From Callipepla californica brunnescens (lineage: Eukaryota; Chordata; Aves; Galliformes; Odontophoridae), in contig JALIRH010000151.1 in NCBI GenBank assembly GCA_023055505.1, forward strand, positions 377,001 to 441,000: a DNA stretch of 64,000 nucleotides. The letters run 5' to 3'. Under the pieces are notes generated by a model. The model did not search any database. It had not been told where the DNA came from and saw only the letters and a list, made by a program, of their open reading frames with translations. Of this stretch, positions 1 through 14,300 are shown piece after piece (the first letter of the stretch is position 1; each line of letters opens with the position of its first letter). The translations under genes were made by a program, and so were the position numbers.

Positions 1-3000
1 GCTCATAGGGGGACCAGGGAGCAGTGGAGGAGCTCCCACTAATGACAAAGGGGCAGGGAGAGGGAGCATGGCGTGTATTTCCTGAATGACTGAGTCTGTG
101 ACACAAGACAAACATCAAGCCACTGAACAGGCAAATCTGTATCTCAGTTTTGCTTTCCTGTGAAATGAGATAGGGTTTTTTGTTTGGGTTCTTTTTTTTT
201 TTTTTTTTTCCTACATGCCAGCTCCGCTTGTTGTAACATCTTCTGCATGGTTAAAGCTGCTACATCCCCAGCAGCTCTACCAGAAAAGGAGCCAACAGAG
301 CTCCCTGGGGACAACAATTCAGGCATTCCTCCACTTCTATGGGTCTGGATGACGAGCTGCCCCATTCCTGGTGATGCTGGTGGCCTGGCCCTGGGACCGT
401 GGTGCACTGCAGAGGGATGGCACATGCATTAAAGGCAGTGCTGGATGCAGAGCTCTGAGCTCCTGACCTGAGCTCGTTCCTGTGACACCAACTGGAGCCC
501 TGGGAAGAGCAGATTGCAGCAGATTATGGATTGCTTGCTGACAGTTCTGCTCTGTGGAGAAGAAGTTTTGCCCTGCAGACTCAAGTGGTAACTCTTGGTA
601 GGATTAGAAACTGTTGGGAAGAAATGCACTGAGGCTGTGTGTTGGAAGCTTCTGCAGGATATGTGAGCTCCTCTGTTGCACAGTGTTAGCTTCTGAAAGC
701 TGTAAAATTCAGGTGTGTTCGAGATGGCAAGATCCTTTGGAAATGGGACAGTGGGGTGGCAGGCCCTAAATGAAGTCTTGAACGTATGAGAATGAAGTGA
801 GAGGTGCGTTTGGGAACATGGGCATGGCACCGTGAGCACCGTGAGCTGGGTGGTTTTGCATTCAGGAGGGGTGTAAACCGAAGGAATTGAGCAAAGCAGC
901 CAGTAAAACCCAGAGGAACCTCGTGGAGAGGGAAGCCAGACCCACAGCAGTGCTGGATCTAATAGGGGGTACGTATCACCGAGCTCCAGGCCCAAGCAGC
1001 AAGCTGAAAGCATCTGAGAAACAGCCATGGGAGAGAAGAGTTGACGTTTCATTCTCAAATCTATCAGAAACGAGGCGTGTGCCAAGGAGTTGGCGGAGCC
1101 AGCACACGAGCAGAGTATAAAAGGAGCAATTAGAAGAGACGAGCCCATTGCAGGGGAACTGAAGCGATTGTTTGCATTATTGTTGATTGTAGGAGAAAAC
1201 ATGGAGAGTCCCGTGCTGTAATTAACCTTTGTGGAAGCTCATCAGAGGATGTGTCCGGCGCTGAAAAGCCTGGAGAAGAGATTATGGATCCAATTGACAA
1301 AATGGACAATGATGAACCATCGTGGCTGGGCCGCCTCGATTCAGACCTCCTAAGAAAGCCACGACTGAGGCTGCTCGATGAGAAACGCTGCTCTGAAAGT
1401 GCTCTCTCAAACTGCCTTGCATCCAAAGGCTGAAACACTGCTGATGAGAAAGAGAGCTCCAGAAACGATCCGGATAAGCATATGTTGGTGTTGGTTTGCT
1501 CCCTCACACCGGAGAATGGTGTTTGTGAGCAACCAGATGCCCAGGATTTGCCAGGGGAGAGGAAGCGGAGCTCTCTGAAGGGCCAGACCAGAGCAATTGG
1601 TTTAATAGACTCTACTGGGATTCCCAAAATGCTTTTGGTAATGTCCTTCATCAAAGGAAATGAAGCAGCGATGGGATGAGGCAGAAAAAAAAGTGCTGGC
1701 GAGCGTAAATAACTGTTGGAAAGGTCAGGAATGAGGTGGGAGGAAGGAGCTCTGCATGGCCAGAGTTGGAGTCCTGCGGATGCCGTGGGCTCAGTGGGAG
1801 ACAAATTAATGCAGGAGAGGGGATTTTAGGGTGTGCAGAAAGAGCCCCTGCACGGAGAGGAGCTGGGAAACGTGGCACACCAGCCTGCATCGTCCTCATC
1901 CGTGCTCACCTGCTGAGCTCGGGATGTTATGCCCTAATTATGGGTGAGGACAAATGTTGGAGCTGATTTCTCTACATCTCCTCCAGAGGAAAACCAGCGG
2001 AGCACCATGGAAATGGCAGCAACTCCTCTGGGCTGGTGATGCTGAGCGGGATGCGTCCGCTGAGCGAGGCTCCTTGCCAAGTGGCACACGGTTATGCGAC
2101 GGGGACTGCTGCTGAGGAGGAGATGCAGGAGGGAGCTGAGGATGCTGAAGGATGAAGTGAGAAATCTGGGCTGGGAGCTGGTGGCTGTGGGAAGGGCATC
2201 GGTGCGGTGAAATCCTGAATGGGAGCAGAAAGGGGAACTGTCTCTTCATTCATTGCTACCCTGCAGATGCTGCATCCAGCTGCACTGCTTCTCCGCTGAA
2301 AAAGTCCGTTTGCAAAGGGCAGGGAAAGCGGCCACAAGGGGAATTCAGAGGCCGGGAAGTTTGCGTGGAGAGGGAGCTCTGAGAGCCCGACACGTTTTGA
2401 AAGAGGACCGAAATGTGTTCTGATTTTCATCTGCAGTTCGGAGCAAGGGCGGAAGATTTCTGACAGTGGAAGACTGAGTAATCCCAGCTAGAGACTCAGC
2501 AAGGTCAAGTGGCTGAAGGGAAGCGGAGATTCAATCAAGAAAGGGGGTTCAAAATCAGAGTTGTGCCGAGGATTAACCATTGGGATGCTGGAGCTAAGCA
2601 TGTGGGGTACTAGCATCCCATAACCCAAGCTGTACCCTCTTTGCTTAGCAGCTATCTGCTTGTCCCAAAAATGAGGGCGGGTTGGCACTGCCTCGTTGCC
2701 TCAAGCTGATCTCCTTGGCCATCAGGAATCGCTATCACAGAGGACTCGTTGCCAAGCTGTCTGCGGAGATGTTTCTTGGACTAGAGGCTCTCCTCCCTCC
2801 ATCTCCTATTTTGCCAGAAATTCTGCTCCGGCCACAGATAACGCGTGTGAAATTTGAGTGTAAAGATGGTTTTCTGGAGAAATGTAGGCTGTGAAATCAG
2901 GCTTAGAAGTGAGCGCAAACTACACCCTTAACTGTGGAGTCCTTAGCCGGGCTTAGAAGGATGCTAATCCCCATCTGCCATAGAGGTAAATGGCCTGAGG

Positions 3001-5152
3001 AGGCTCGGGCTGCTCCGCTGCCGCTGGGATATGTGTGGTAGTGCTGAAATAATTTCCTTCTCTTTTAATTAATGACTCACTCTCATGTCTGCTCAGTGCT
3101 CCTTCGCTGCTCTGTATGAAAAACGCCCTTCGTCCTCGACCACCCTCGGTCTGACTGGAAGCATTTGGGATCCCCCAGAGGCAGATGGGACCTGGACCCA
3201 CGTTTGTGGAGGTGGTGGTACAGAGGGGGAACGTGGCTGAGCAAATCCCACAGTGCCAGAGCGATGTGAGCTTTGGGGAACGTGGGAGGAGAGCGGCTTA
3301 AAGCGGATAAAGGGAGTTCATCTTCACCGTGTGGGGACTGAAAGGGAGGAACGTAGTGCTGGAGGATGGAAAGGAAGCGTGGTGCCAGAAGGGTCAGAAT
3401 GCTTCAGAGGCAGCAGGTCCGTGAGCTGAGACCAGAGGTGGGGATTCCTCCTCCAGCCCTGATGGCACAGCAAGGGGAGGATGCCCGCAGAGAGGATGGG
3501 TTTGTGTGCATCCTCCTGGCAGGGATGGAGCCCAGCTGCCCCCGTCCTGGTACCGCTCTGCAGCTCATGGAGGGGGGAAGCAAGATTTGCTGGGAATGCC
3601 GTGCTTTGAACAACACACACCGACCCCTGGATGAGGACAAACTCTGCTTTCTCAGAGGAGTAGTCACAGTTGGAAAGCGAGCACCAAAATATTTATCGGT
3701 GACTAAAACTTTGGATCCTTGCTTCTCAAAAGGAGATGGTACAGCCACCTTGTTAGATGGTAAACTTCCACGGGGAAAATAAAATCATCTGGGAGAGCTC
3801 CAGGGCCTTTCAGAGCTGCGTTTCGCTGGGAGAGCCTTCCTCGCTTCTATCCACGGATAAATATGTGCTGCTAAACCCAGGTGTTCCTGGGTGGGAGGAC
3901 ACTGCCCTGTGCAGCAGCCAGCTCCAGCAGGGAGCCCTTCTGGGGAAGGCTCACCATGAGGCTGCTGTGCTGTGCTGCTGGGTAATGGTTCAGGATGGGG
4001 GTTTGCTGGGAGAACCCATCACACCTTGGTGGACATCGCGACAGAGAGAGGCTGAGAGTGAAGAAAGAGGGCTCAGAGAGGAGGAATTGCATCAGGAAAG
4101 GAGTTTACTTGGCAGGTTTTAGTGCTTTTTGAAAGCAGGAGTGCCTGCGCCTCCTCCCTGCTCTGCAGAAGCTGACACGAGTGGGCTTGGGCCACTCCGA
4201 CTGCAGAACCGCTGATTTTTGCCATTTTCTTTCCTGCTGGAGGAGTGGGGAGGGACTCCGTGGCCCTTCCTGGGCAGCACAGGACCAGCTCTTCCATTCA
4301 CAGCATGGGTACGTGCCTGGCTCAAGCACTGACAGCATTTGCTTGCTTTCTCTTTGCCCCCATCCCCATCCTGGAGAGAAAGGACACCCCAGCACGACAC
4401 CCTTTGCATCTCACCCTCACCCAGCAGAGTGTGAGCTCCAGGGAGGGAAGAGTGCACCACTGTCTCCTTGTGTGATGGGCCTGAGCTTCTCTCTGTGCTG
4501 TGATGCTCACCACCCACACAGCCCACGGCAGCAGGTTCAGCCCTCGTTAACACTGCTCTGATCACTGCTCGAACTCCACGTATCTCACACTGCACATCGC
4601 ATCTCTCTGCTGCGTGGATCAGGCATTGCATGAAAGCAAAGGGATGCCCCATCTCCAGTGCTCCCAAAGCTTCACCCGAGGGCCCTTCCTCCCTGCAGGA
4701 CTCCCAGGAAATACTTTTCCTTCCAAAAACTGCCATCTCTGTGCTGTCCGAGAGCTGGCCGCAGCCTCCGAGCACATCAAGGACAAAGGCAGAGTTATGA
4801 ATCCACTCTAGCACTGAGATAAGACTCAGTATAATTAGAAACTTTTTATGTGAAGAAATGAATCAAAGCTCCTTCCACTCCTGGGACGCTTTAACTCTTC
4901 TCAGCTTCTATTATTAGTCGTCAAACCATTTCTTTCCTCTTGGTTTCAGGCTAGAGAAACCTGGAATAAGAGAGCAGTCCACGCTGGACCCTGCTGAGCT
5001 GTGTGACCCCATGGACAAACTGAAGCTGAATTTGAGGCGTTCCCATGGCAGTTTCCTGGGAGGGGAAAAGTGAAATAGAAAGGAGCGAAAGAAGGAAAAG
5101 ATTTGGGAAATTTTGGTGCAAACTCCTCTTGTGCACGGGGTTGGCCTTCAGC
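1..5152. other. Intergenic or intronic DNA without a recognisable gene
   Basis: Open frames here (for example minus-strand 429-1202 and 4119-4814) have low-information composition, no recognisable domain and no coherent splice pattern, so I treat them as chance. An 18-base T run lies at 192-209. A good TATA-box match lies at 1116-1123 and is listed separately. No repeat family is recognisable in the rest. Confidence 0.6.
1116..1123 (+). promoter_or_regulatory. TATA-box-like motif (TATAAAAG)
   Basis: TATAAAAG is a perfect TATA-box match. A frame downstream stays open from about 1191 to 1433 and includes an acidic stretch ending in a stop at about 1431, but I recognise no product and no upstream promoter context. 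It may be a chance match. Confidence 0.2.
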
Positions 5153-5315
5153 CTCATAGAAACACAGAATCCTCAGAGTTGGAAGGGACCTTTAACAGCC
5201 CTGCAATGAACAGAGGCACTCACAGCTCCTTCACGCCGCCCAGGGCCCGATCCAGCCTGGCCTCAAACGTCTCCAGGGATGGGGGCATCCACCACCACAT
5301 CACAGCATATTCCTA
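5153..5315 (-). repeat. CR1 LINE 3' fragment
   Basis: The segment begins with a diverged CATAGAAACACAGAATCC tail followed by GAGTTGGAAGGGACCTTT, then the typical CR1 body with a 'cctggcctcaaacgtctccagggatgg' type block ending in 'gcatccaccacc'. The 3' tail lies at the left, so the element is on the minus strand and is 5'-truncated, as most avian CR1 copies are. Confidence 0.88.
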
Positions 5316-8300
5316 CTGTTTCTAATGCAGAAGCCCCGGGGGTTTTGCACTGAGCAGACAGCACAGAGCCTCAGGGTGTGCTGCCCACGGTGGACATCGC
5401 GTGAGCTGCCCTCGCTGGAGCTCCCCGAGCACGCACTGCAGGGCAGCAAACAACCACCCTTTGTGCTGAGCAGGGCTGGAGGAGGGACTGGGCAGCTTCC
5501 AGAGCTCAGCTGGGAACCAGCAGAGTCAGCAAACAGCTGCGGGGGAAGGATTCGCTGCTGTGATGGGGTTTCTGTTTGTGAGACACGGATCGGGCGCCCG
5601 TAGGGTGGCCACGAAGGTGCTGAGTGGGGAGAGGCTGCAATGGGGTCTGGTTGCTCTCTTGTGTTGCTCGTGGATAAGGCGAGGGGAGGAAGAGTTGATC
5701 CACACTGAGTGCACAAAGCTCGGAGTGCCGTCACTTGGCTCTGATCTGCTCCTGGCTCCGACCGGAGCGCCTCCGTGGTGGCTTTTGTGTCAGTGCACTT
5801 CAATGGGAGAGCGCGGTGGGATGCGACGCGTCGCTCTTCTTTTGATAGCTGGGATGTTTGATGAGAACCTTCCCCCGCCATGAGCACCCTGAGAGGGCTT
5901 TAAGACAAGAACGGAGATCTTAGGAGGTACCAGAAATGAGATAACTCATCTTTGCCTGTGGCAAAACAAGCTGTATTATTCGTGCTCTAATTTCCTGGAC
6001 AACTTCTGTGAACATCTGCAGCACTCTGCTGCAAGCAGAGGGGCTGAGCATCACCACGGCCGTGCTGAGCCTGATGCAGGGGGACCACCTTCTGGAGGGG
6101 GCTCCTTTGGAGCAAATGGCACGAGGAGAACATCAGAGGGCACCACGAGAATCCATCACCTCCCTGACATTTCTTAGCGCCGCCGCTCCGGGTGATGAGC
6201 TCAAGAGATGAAATGAGAGGGGAAGGAGAAGATTCCCTATTCAGAAGAGGGTTTGATGCGTGGTAAACAAGCCCTGAGGCTGTACACCGAGCCACGGAGA
6301 GATAAACTCCAGCGAAGGGTGCAGAAACGCAGCACAAAAGGAGGGAATGTGTAGCTGTCCGGAAAAGATTGGTTAATCTGTCTGCAAACGGAGAGCACCA
6401 CGTCACAGTGGCATCGGGGACTGCTGCAGGTGCCGAGCTCACAGTGGGAGCTGGAAGAGGGGTGTGCAGGGCAGGCTCTGCTCAGAGCTGCATCAGAGCC
6501 TCAGGAAAACAGGGGAACAAATGTGAAGAGCAGCGTGCGGGTTGGCTCCATGCAGCACATGGCATGGCTGCTGGGACGGGGTGATGCCCACCCCGGGCCC
6601 TTCTCTCTCTGCAGGACAACATGAGGCTCTGCTGTGCCCCGGAGCTGTTTGGAGAACGCTGATTCTCTCCGGGAACTGCAGACCCCCCCTCGGTGCTCCC
6701 ACGTCCCAGCAGGTGGTGTGAAGATGCCCCAAGTTCATGCAGTGAGCAAGGTGCTCTCTGTGACTCCACCTGGGAACGCTGCAGAGTGTGAGACTGAGAA
6801 ACCCTCCGAGTTCCCTTGTCCCTGTTGGTACTCCTGTACGGATTGGCATCAATTAGCTGTGTGTCTTTCCTAGCTGTACCCAGGAGTGCTGGAATTGGCC
6901 TTGGACGAAGGGACCGCGTGGCACAACCTCACCGACATCCCCAGGGACGCGGAGGTTTGTCTCAGCAGAGCATCCAGGCACAGCTCCACGTCTGTATCAG
7001 CAGAACTGCACCGTGACCCGGCCTGCTTCCTGCCCAGCAGCGCTGCCTATTTACCATTTAGCTCTGAAATTGCAATAACAAGATTACTCGATATAAAGCA
7101 AAGCTCCACGAGCCTTTTCCGCTCCGTCTCTCCTCCTCCCGTTCTGCACAGGGACCTCTTTCCCAGGAGAAGCCAGCAGTGGATTTGCTGCTGGAAATTG
7201 CTTTCTCTCCAGCTTTGCCTATATCCTTCAAAGAGAATCACCGCTAGGAAGGAAGAGCTGTTAGTTTAATCAGACTGTTTATCCCTTCAAAGTGAGCAGT
7301 TTCGCTTGGAGTGAGCAGGAGAGCTCAGAGAGCTCAGCCACGCAGCAGCTCGTCCCAGCAACCCACACTACCAGGGGCAGCTTCACCCTTCCAGCACTGC
7401 AGAGAGGTACAAAGGGTTAATATTCAGGTTTGCATTTAGGTTGGTCTGCAAGCACGGCATGCAAAGGCTGACCCTGCCAAGGTAGGGGTATGCCACAGCT
7501 CTCCACTCACACACAACTGTTTAGAGCCTGAAAAGGCAGCAGAATCAGTGAACCCCATTTACGTGCTAGGACTTTATGATGTTAGCACTGTGAAAAGAAA
7601 CAAAAGCGCTCCTTAGCCCCTAAAGCAGCTCGGGGGCTGAGGATGGGGCTCTGGGCACCCGCAGTCCGTAACATCCTCCTCCTTGTGTCTCTTTAGACTT
7701 CATGCCATTTGCACTGTACAGATCATTAACACAAATGTGTTGATCAAATCACTGTGACTAACTGGAAATTGAGACTTCATTCCTCCCTTCCCTGCAGTAA
7801 GAGGTAATAGACCCCATGCCTAAAGCTTATTAGGGATCCAGCTCGCACCTGTACAGCCCCTGGGGAGCTCCTGGTGTGGGGAGCGTGTACATCAATGAAT
7901 TTCATCCCACTTATAAACCCCCTGCCCACAAATGAACTCTCAGGCACTTCAGCCGACCTGAGAGAGCAGCACTGACAAACACCTCTCAAAGCCATCATTC
8001 ATACCCTCTCTCCACCTATGGCTCTCCACAGTCCCCTCTGCATTGGGTGAGAGCTCCGTGTCAGAAAACACATCAGTGGCAAAATTAAAAGGGAGAACGG
8101 TTTAATTGCTTCCTCTATGAGATTGTTTTCAGCTGCTAATTTCCTCCTGATGGAGGTCTGAGCTGCCAGCCAAGCTGCAGGCCAGGTGAGCACCCCGCTC
8201 ACTGATGCCACCACCTTTCCTGCAGGCTGTCCTCCTCCTTCAGGAGCTCCTGCAGAAATGGGGCACGTCCCATAGGGCCGTTCTGGGTGCAGCCCCGGCT

Positions 8301-11300
8301 TTCAGGCTGCTCTGACGTGGGGCAGCTCTCCCTGCAGCTGTTGGATTTGTCACTTATCTGCCAGCAGCAAGAGGCTTCGGAAGGCTGGAGCAGGAGCTTG
8401 GGGGCAGTGGTAATCTGGCTTGTGTCCTTGCCATCAGTGGTGCCCTTGTGTTTAACCTGCTGTGCTTGCTGAGGGTCCAGCCCAGGTTTTTATCTGCCTG
8501 GGTGATATCCCCTGCATCGACATCTCCCTGCAAGCCAAGAACTGCCTGTACTCACAGCATCCCTGAGCATCGCCCAGCAACGCTCCGTGCCACCTTGACT
8601 TTCTGAAGAGTGAATTTCCATGGCTGCCCAACAACGGCGTGCCTCGAGGAGCTGCTTTCTGACCAATTCTTCCCCGAGGCCATCTTGGAAGCAGAAAAAA
8701 AAAAAAAAAAAGACAAGAAAAGCTTCCTGCAGTCCCCATGCCCTGCAAAGCCAGATTCCCTCGGAGCACGCCAAATGCACGCTCACGTGGAGCTGAGAAA
8801 ATGTGTGTGCCATCTCCCAGAGCTTTGAATACGTGCCCAGGAAGCAGGATACCTGCAGGCCAGTCTGCCTACAGGAGATAGGAGCAGCCGCCTGGCACGG
8901 CACCGTGCCATGTGCACATCACTGCAGGGTGCTGGGCAGCCTGCTCCATCCCTGCTCCATCCCTGAGCCCAGCACGGACCCCCCCCACACACTGGTGGGC
9001 AACGTGCACGCATCCCAGTTCTGCACACTGGGGCTGGGATGTGGGTAGGAGGCTCTGCTCGATGACACCGTCAGCAATTGCTTTTGCCCTTCAAAATTCA
9101 GTGAGGAAAGTGGTACCTGGTTTCACTGCATTTTGTATTCCCACTGGTGTCAGCCTCAGTTGCAGGAACAAGAGGATGCTGGAAAGGGGCAAAGCCTGGT
9201 GTGGGGTTCTGCGGCGTCTCCGTGGGCTGAGCTGGGGTTCTGCCTGCCCAAAAGAGGCATCCAGGGATGTGAGAGAGCCTGGGGTGCATTAGAGTTTGCC
9301 CCAAGGATGGAGGCTGCGATGCAGACCTGCAGGAGTCCTGTGCTGGGGAGAAAGTGGTTCTGCAGGGCAGACATTGTTGTGGAGGACTGAAGCTGTCTGC
9401 TGGTTGTGAAGCAGACGTGGCTTCGCTTGAATTGCTCACTGCACTTCACTGCCTCGAGTACCAGGGCTCTGTTCTGTCCCCTTGGTACCGCGGTCTGAAT
9501 TCACCAGGTTGCAACTCCTGGCTACGAGCCTTCCACAGAGCCTCTGTTCGATCTGCCAGCACCACAGGGACGTCTGGAAGCCCCCCAGACATCCGAATCC
9601 GCTCTGTAAGACAACATTTGGACAGCTGAACCTCGGCACTGGCAGAACACTGAGCACCTCGCTCCCTGGATCTGAGCAGAACCCCTCCACGCACTCTCCA
9701 TGTCACGCCTGGATGCAATCTGCTCCCAAACAGAGTCCGAGGTGACAGCTGAGACACCGGCGCTGGCACTGGATGCGGTCACGGTTGGGTGAGACGAATC
9801 CCGGAGATGCGATTGAGGGTTGTGTCCAGTGCCACTCGCTCAGCACGGAGCTGTGTGTGTTGCCGATGCTCTGGGGACCTCGTGGTGGTGGCACACGTGG
9901 GGCAGGAGGAGACCTGTGGGTTGTGCTGCTCGCAGCCCATTCTGTCGGGGCAGCGTTGGTTTTATCGTCAGAGTTTCATGGTTGCGATGTCGAATGAAAC
10001 GCTCTTCACATTTAATTATCGTTAAATCATCAGTTTATCACCCAGATCTATCACCCCAGCAGGATTACGGGCCGTGGTGATGAAGTCTTCCTCCCATGAA
10101 CTCCAGTGGAACGGCCAACTACTCCCCGTCCGACTGACAGCCCTGTAATTACCCAACTCTTCTCATTTACCTTTCCAAATATTGGCACTGAAATATTTTT
10201 CTTCCCATCTGCCGGACCTCCTGGCTCTGTTCTCACTTCCTCACTTCCCCCCGTAGATCTGCCTTGGCGGACTCAGTTACCAGCAGCCCCAGACAGTCTG
10301 CTCGGCTTTCTATCTTCAATCAGGACAGGGATTCCCACTCATCTCCAGCATCTCTCGCTGGGAGGGATGCATGTTCCTTCCCATCCCGAAGGCTTGGAAG
10401 CCTCCCCTGGGTTTCTTCTTCCTTTTCTGTGACCTCCTTACAGAGAGCAGCATCTGAAAGGAAATCCGGGTCACTAGAGCACTGTGAAAGGAACTGCTGA
10501 TAGTTTGGTGACATCTTTTGCAGAGGAGAGAGCAGCTCCTTGGACACACAGTGCTCTTGTGACAGCTGAGACGTTTTCCAGCCCTTCTGTATGAGCATCA
10601 CTGAGGTCCATCCACGCTGATGGTGCGACATCAGGACTCACTGAGCCTCAGTTTCCCTGGAGTGCTGTGCAGAGGCACTCCTAATGCTCTGCTTCGGCAG
10701 CTCCTCAGCCATCTCCTCTGTTCTTACCTCACTGGAAAGCAAGAAAGCTGGAAGCAGGCACCCAGCTAAGACGGGTGAAGGCAAAGCACAGCTCAGAGGA
10801 AATCCTTCCTGCTTTTGGAGATGTCTGCTGGCCTGAGAGCTGCTCAGAAAGAGATCCTTCCCCAGCGGCAGTCAGCCCTTAAATGAGACCTAGGAGAGGT
10901 GGAGCCAGGCTCCACCCCTTCTGGTCACACAGGTGCATTGCCTTCACCTGTGCTCCCACAGCTGACTCAGGTGATCAATCCTGGCTGTGATTCAACAGTT
11001 CCCATTCTCCATGGGTTTAGTGTCACCTCCTGGAGGTGGTGGCACTGCTGCCAGAAGAATCCCAACAAATCTCTGCGCCGTGGGATTAAACAGCAATGGT
11101 TTAAGCCACTTGTCGCCCCTTGGCACTCAGGAGATAAAACAATTGGCTTTAGACCCTCTCCAGCTCCCTGTTGCTTCCCCTACAGAAGGGTCACAGCATT
11201 TCAGCACCGGGGAACTGGAAACCACCAATAGTTTCTCCTCAGGCAAACAGAGATAAGTGGGCATTTACATAAAAATGGAATCAGGGAAAGCTAACGAGTG

Positions 11301-14300
11301 TTAAATACCAACTCTGGAGGCTCTGATACGAAGGGAGGCACGGAGTATCAGGAACAGATGGGTTTGAAAGCTTGCAGAAAGACTCATCAGAGCAGTTCCA
11401 GCTGCCTGAAATCGTGTCGGTGGCAAAAAGGAAGAGGTGGCCAGAAAGCATCACCAGCCTTGAGGCATGGGTGGCTGTGGTGTTGGCAGGGATTTCACCC
11501 AGCGTGCTTCTGTGGCGTCCCAAAGGCATTAGCAGCTGTTTGACGAGTGGGGTCCAGGTGACAGCGGGTGTTTGGATCTGCAGAAGTGTGGGAAAAGCTC
11601 TTCTGAAGGAAATTTAGCGGGCGCAGTTGAAGGGGAAAAGTGTTTGCAGGGTGTAATAATATGCTAAAGGATGGGGAGTGAAGACAAGAGTGGTTTTCAC
11701 AGGGAGGAATTAGGTGCAGAGTGGTGTGAAGATCTGTGCTGGAGCTGACAGCGCTCAACACATCCACAGAGAAGGATCCAAGCTGGGAGGGGCAGCACTT
11801 CCCAGTGGTGCAGTGTTATTTGGGATGGTCAAACCTCACCCTGTCTGGGATGAAGCCCTTTCTGTAGGAAGGTGAGTGCTCATCACATGTCCTGGGACTC
11901 TGCTTGGGCTCATGTTCGTTCTGGAGAAGCTTTGCCAGGCCCAATCTCCAGCAGTGACAGCTGAGTTGGCTCAGAGTGACTTTAAGGTACACCGATAGGC
12001 ATTGGGTGCTGAATTAAACAGACCAAAATCTTGAAGGTTGTGCTGAGTGTGGGATTCAGCGGCAGACCTGGGGCCCTTGCACTGCACCACGGACTCAGAG
12101 CCGGTTGGAGGCACCTGGCACCGTGCAGAAGCTCCTTTCTGTCTTGCTGTATGTTTTCCTGCATCATTTCATATCAAATACACCTTAAAAGCTCACAAGA
12201 ATGACAGCATCTTTTTGCTGTGATGACCTCCAGGACCAAAAATGGTACGTGGGTACCGTGAGTGATCCCTGGACCGACCCACGTCCCATCTTCCAACTTT
12301 TCCCTCTGTGTTTTGGGGAAATTGCTCCCAGGATGAAGGATTCCTCTTCTCTGCAGTATTGCAGGAGGCACGAGAAAGCCTTTGAAATATGTTGCAGATT
12401 TAATGCTGAGGAGGAATGCTTAATTTGGTCTCCCTAAGATACCTTTCATCGGATAAATGATGGAGGGCTGCAGAGAGAGGGGACACAGATGCTTGACCAA
12501 GAGCTTGAGAGAGCTGAAAAAAAGAGCCCACCCCAGTCACTAAATCTTCAGAACAGCAAAACAGGCGAATCTGAGCCAAAAAGTCGAGGCACCAAACCAG
12601 AGGGTCCTGTGCGGTGACATATGAATTTGCCAAAACTGCAATAAATAGACGAGCAGAGCTGAAGTGTGAAGTGTGGAGGTGTACTCCCGCTTGTAATTAT
12701 AGAGAAACAAACACACTTTGTCATCCCTGTGGGAGAAAGCATCCTTACGAAGTGCCTCGCATCCACCTTGTAGCTGAGATTAATATGGTGTTATTTACAT
12801 GTTAATGCAACGCATCTCTGCTCAGACCATCACAATGCCATTAAAAATAAGTCAGTGCATTCCAAGGATTATTCAGAGGAAAATTACTAGGAGTGGAGAA
12901 CGAGGAGCCCCGAAGAAAGATAGCCAGGCAAAATGGAGAAGGGGAGAGGCACCGGGTGTAACGTGCTTTAATGGAGCTTTACCCTACAGGGGTAGAGCCC
13001 AGGGAGGACCATCCCTTGCAGACGTTTGCCCAACCCTGGCTGGTTTGATATGGTGCAATTTGCAGGAGCACAGCATGGCCACCTCCCATGTGGGGTTGTA
13101 CCACCTCTGGCCGTGTTATCATGGAGCTGTTACCACGCAGTTTGTTCCCCCATCTGTATTTCTGAAAGGGGCTGCTCCTACCCAGGCACGGAAAGCTGCA
13201 CGTGTCCCTCCTAAACTGCAGCCTATTATTTTATTTTATTATTATTTCTTTTCTTTTTTTTTTTTTTTTTGGCAGACTGTTTCTCCCCGTTTGTCAAGGC
13301 TGAATTCTTAATGCTGGCTTTTAAGTTGATCCACCCGCAGATTTAATAAGAAATGCCTTTATGCTGTCGTGAAAGTCAGGTATGAAAACACTGAATAACG
13401 CAAAGCCCAGGCCAGATTTCCACTTGATATATTTTCCTATTTTGAGCTAAACGATCTCCCGAGTAGATTTTCCAGCTGGTTTTGCACTTGATTTAGAGGA
13501 GCTTAACTTAGATGCCTCTCTCCACCTCATTTATAGGGATGTCATACGAGATGGTGTCAAAAGCTTTATGGAAATCCCTGCAAGCAGCATCTTCCCCACG
13601 ATGCCGAGATGGAGGCGACTGCTGCATGCTCTGGATCTGCAAGGTCGGGAGCTCTCCAACCCCAAACCCGACTCATCCAGGGGCTTTCAATCTGTTCCTT
13701 CCTCCCGTCACCTCCCTGAAGATTTCACACTTCTATCCCCGGAGCTCGCGGGAGTAGTTCCCTTTTTAGCAGAGGCAAAAAGCAAAGGGAGTCTCGTGCT
13801 TGTGACTGCCGCCTCCCAGCACCATTTCTGCACTGTCACCCTCACTGTCAGCAATTGTTGGGACCTCGGAGGTTGGGGCTCATGTGGAGGGTCCCCTGAG
13901 GCTTTGCCCCTCATTCCTTGAGCTTCTCTTAACCATCCAGCCCGAGTCCCATGCAGTGTTTTACCCTTCTGTCCTATATTTCAAGTTCATGCAGAGATTG
14001 TGGTGTTGAAAAACGGGCATCCGTGGTGTGCTCTGTGGAAGTTTAGCCTTCCACGGGCTCATCCTCACTGATTTCACCCATTTTCTAGTTTTTTGTTTTT
14101 TTTTTTTATCCTGTCATCCTTTCTTTCTGGCCAGAAGCAAACACAGACAGCTTTTGGGTTTCTGTTTTACCTCTTGTTCTACCAACACAGCCATAACATT
14201 TGCTGAGCAATCCGTGATTTACAGGATCCCTGTCAAGCAATCCCAAGCAGCTGAAATCCCTCACTGCTGCCGCGTCCCATCTTCCAGAGGATGCTGCAAA

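Noticed and set aside
429..1202. 257-codon minus-strand open frame
   Set aside because: Long by length alone, but it has no domain, no plausible signal or membrane pattern, no codon bias that I could see and no splice context. The opposite strand also carries open frames.
4119..4814. 231-codon minus-strand open frame
   Set aside because: Low-information composition and overlapping frames on both strands; no recognisable product.
8695..8711. A17 run as a retrocopy tail
   Set aside because: No AATAAA upstream and no recognisable parent sequence; treated as a homopolymer.
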